Shown here: positions 23,473 to 24,067 of the stretch, in pieces
Layout: the number at the start of each line of letters is the position of its first letter
Position numbering within the stretch: the stretch's first letter is position 1
Origin: a virus
Virus record (IMG/VR): IMGVR_UViG_3300034071_000568
Coordinates: 1-24,067 of that record
Reading direction: 5' to 3' (one strand)
DNA length: 24,067 bases
The notes under the pieces: generated by a model
Told to the model about the DNA's origin: nothing
The model's database searches: none
Seen by the model: only the letters and a program-made list of their open reading frames with translations
Position numbers and translations under genes: made by a program

Positions 23473-23615
23473 TAGCTTTCCCTATTAAGTTTAGATCTTG
23501 ATAGCTTTACCCTAAAGTCAATTTCTCCTGTGTAGAAAATTAACTCCGACTAGCGCTTGTGCGCTGTCTGTATTCTACTTCATTTGCACCCCCCATCCTA
23601 TATAGCTACAGCCTA
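23473..23615 (-). other. Non-coding spacer, candidate cos or pac region
   Basis: The longest stretch without a supported gene. Seen: a perfect inverted repeat AGCGC-TTGT-GCGCT at 23552-23565, a run of six C (G on the transcribed strand) at 23589-23594, which is the longest such run I noticed in this AT-rich window, and the small-terminase Shine-Dalgarno AGGGA near its left end. Known: in cos phages with an HNH-TerS-TerL order the cohesive-end site lies beside these genes and the overhangs are GC-rich. Inference: the palindrome and G-run are candidate parts of a terminase binding or cutting site. No good sigma-70 promoter was found here. Confidence 0.35.
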
Positions 23616-24014
23616 TCAATTATTATTTTCGATAGCTTTTGCCTTATGACCGAACCCACCATCCTCTTGTGCTGTCTTTCTACTGTGGCAAGGCTTACAC
23701 AGGGCTTGATGATTATCTTCTGCCCAAAACAAATCCTTATCCCCTTTGTGTGGCTTGATGTGATCTACCTCTGATGCAGGGATTATCTTTCCATCTTCTA
23801 AACAAATTAAACAAAGAGGATGTTGCTTTAAAAATGTAGAAGAATACTTTCTCCAATTCCATGTGTACATTCGGCTATAGTCTGCATTGCGAATACTTTT
23901 GCGCTTATTCTCTTGCACTTGATGTATTGCTTCATGCTTAGTGCAGTATCTACCTTCATCTATTGTCTTACCGCATCCTGCATAGTTGCATATTGTCTTT
24001 GGGCGCAAAGCCAT
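23616..24014 (-). CDS. HNH endonuclease of the packaging module
   Basis: A 132-residue HNH nuclease. Seen: an N-terminal Cys/His cluster (C9, C14, C24, H27) that may bind zinc, then a classic HNH fold with a CxxC pair (C68, C71), VDH with the first His at 85, N101 and the CxxCH pair with C106, C109 and H110. Known: in HK97-type phages a free HNH protein next to the terminase genes works with the large terminase in cutting cos DNA and is needed for packaging and head morphogenesis. It is the first gene of the minus-strand late cluster here, and the small terminase follows after 143 bp, which fits that role. It could instead be a homing endonuclease, but position and the Cys-rich architecture favour packaging. 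The start is an ATG with only a weak AGGGA-like site about 8 bases upstream. No gene lies further upstream in the window. Confidence 0.9.
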   Translation of the reverse strand: MALRPKTICNYAGCGKTIDEGRYCTKHEAIHQVQENKRKSIRNADYSRMYTWNWRKYSSTFLKQHPLCLICLEDGKIIPASEVDHIKPHKGDKDLFWAEDNHQALCKPCHSRKTAQEDGGFGHKAKAIENNN

Positions 24015-24067
24015 AAGGTTATCCCTAAGTAGTTGATTACTTTTAATTTTCTTATTAAGAGTTTATT
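24015..24067. other. Upstream edge of the late cluster
   Basis: AT-rich bases upstream of the HNH gene, too short to judge. No complete promoter or gene is visible. Confidence 0.4.

Noticed and set aside
23541-23597. An 18-codon frame (MGGANEVEYRQ...) in the spacer before the small terminase
   Set aside because: Too short, no ribosome site of note and no recognisable motif; it also runs through the palindrome.
1-24067. tRNA genes, CRISPR arrays, insertion sequences, integrase or attachment sites
   Set aside because: Searched by eye on both strands; no cloverleaf, direct-repeat array, transposase or recombinase motif was found.

Overview
The window is a 24 kb stretch of a tailed double-stranded DNA phage, or a prophage late region, with siphovirus-type morphology. 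Every gene I can support lies on the minus strand, so transcription runs from base 24067 towards base 1. Genes are packed with 4-11 bp overlaps or gaps of a few bases. DNA is AT-rich. The cytoplasmic GH19-type endolysin and the 3-TM holin resemble proteins of phages of Gram-negative bacteria, and several structural proteins (GLKNRIINGAM-type fibre, FN3-containing J-like protein, small virion-like proteins) recall phages of aquatic bacteria. The host cannot be named from the sequence.

Layout in transcription order. (1) Packaging: HNH endonuclease, a 143 bp spacer that may hold cos, P27-type small terminase, large terminase, HK97-type portal. (2) Two probable virion proteins of unknown role, one built of about 23-residue degenerate repeats. 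(3) Capsid: a head maturation protease with an unusual 168-residue N-terminal extension and an HK97-type major capsid protein that keeps the K169/N/E residues used for covalent cross-linking; a candidate promoter precedes and an intrinsic terminator follows this pair. (4) Head-tail connectors (16198-11778), interrupted by a four-gene cassette: MptE/DUF115-like protein, GT-A-like glycosyltransferase, GT9-like glycosyltransferase and SAM methyltransferase. (5) Tail: tube protein, tail assembly chaperone with a -1 frameshift product (slippery A AAA AAC) that fills what looks like a 200 bp gap, tape measure, two distal tail proteins, J-like tip protein and tail fibre. (6) Small fibre-linked genes, including a 57-residue lysine-rich protein, then a lysis-type cluster with three membrane proteins, an AP2-HNH homing endonuclease and the endolysin.

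Together these form nearly the complete late half (packaging, head, tail, lysis) of a phage. No integrase, repressor, replication, tRNA or CRISPR sequence was found, so the lifestyle is undetermined. The points most worth following are the glycosyltransferase/methyltransferase cassette inside the connector operon, the FD-heptad motif shared by the J-like protein and a protein encoded next to the portal gene, the conserved cross-linking residues and the programmed frameshift.
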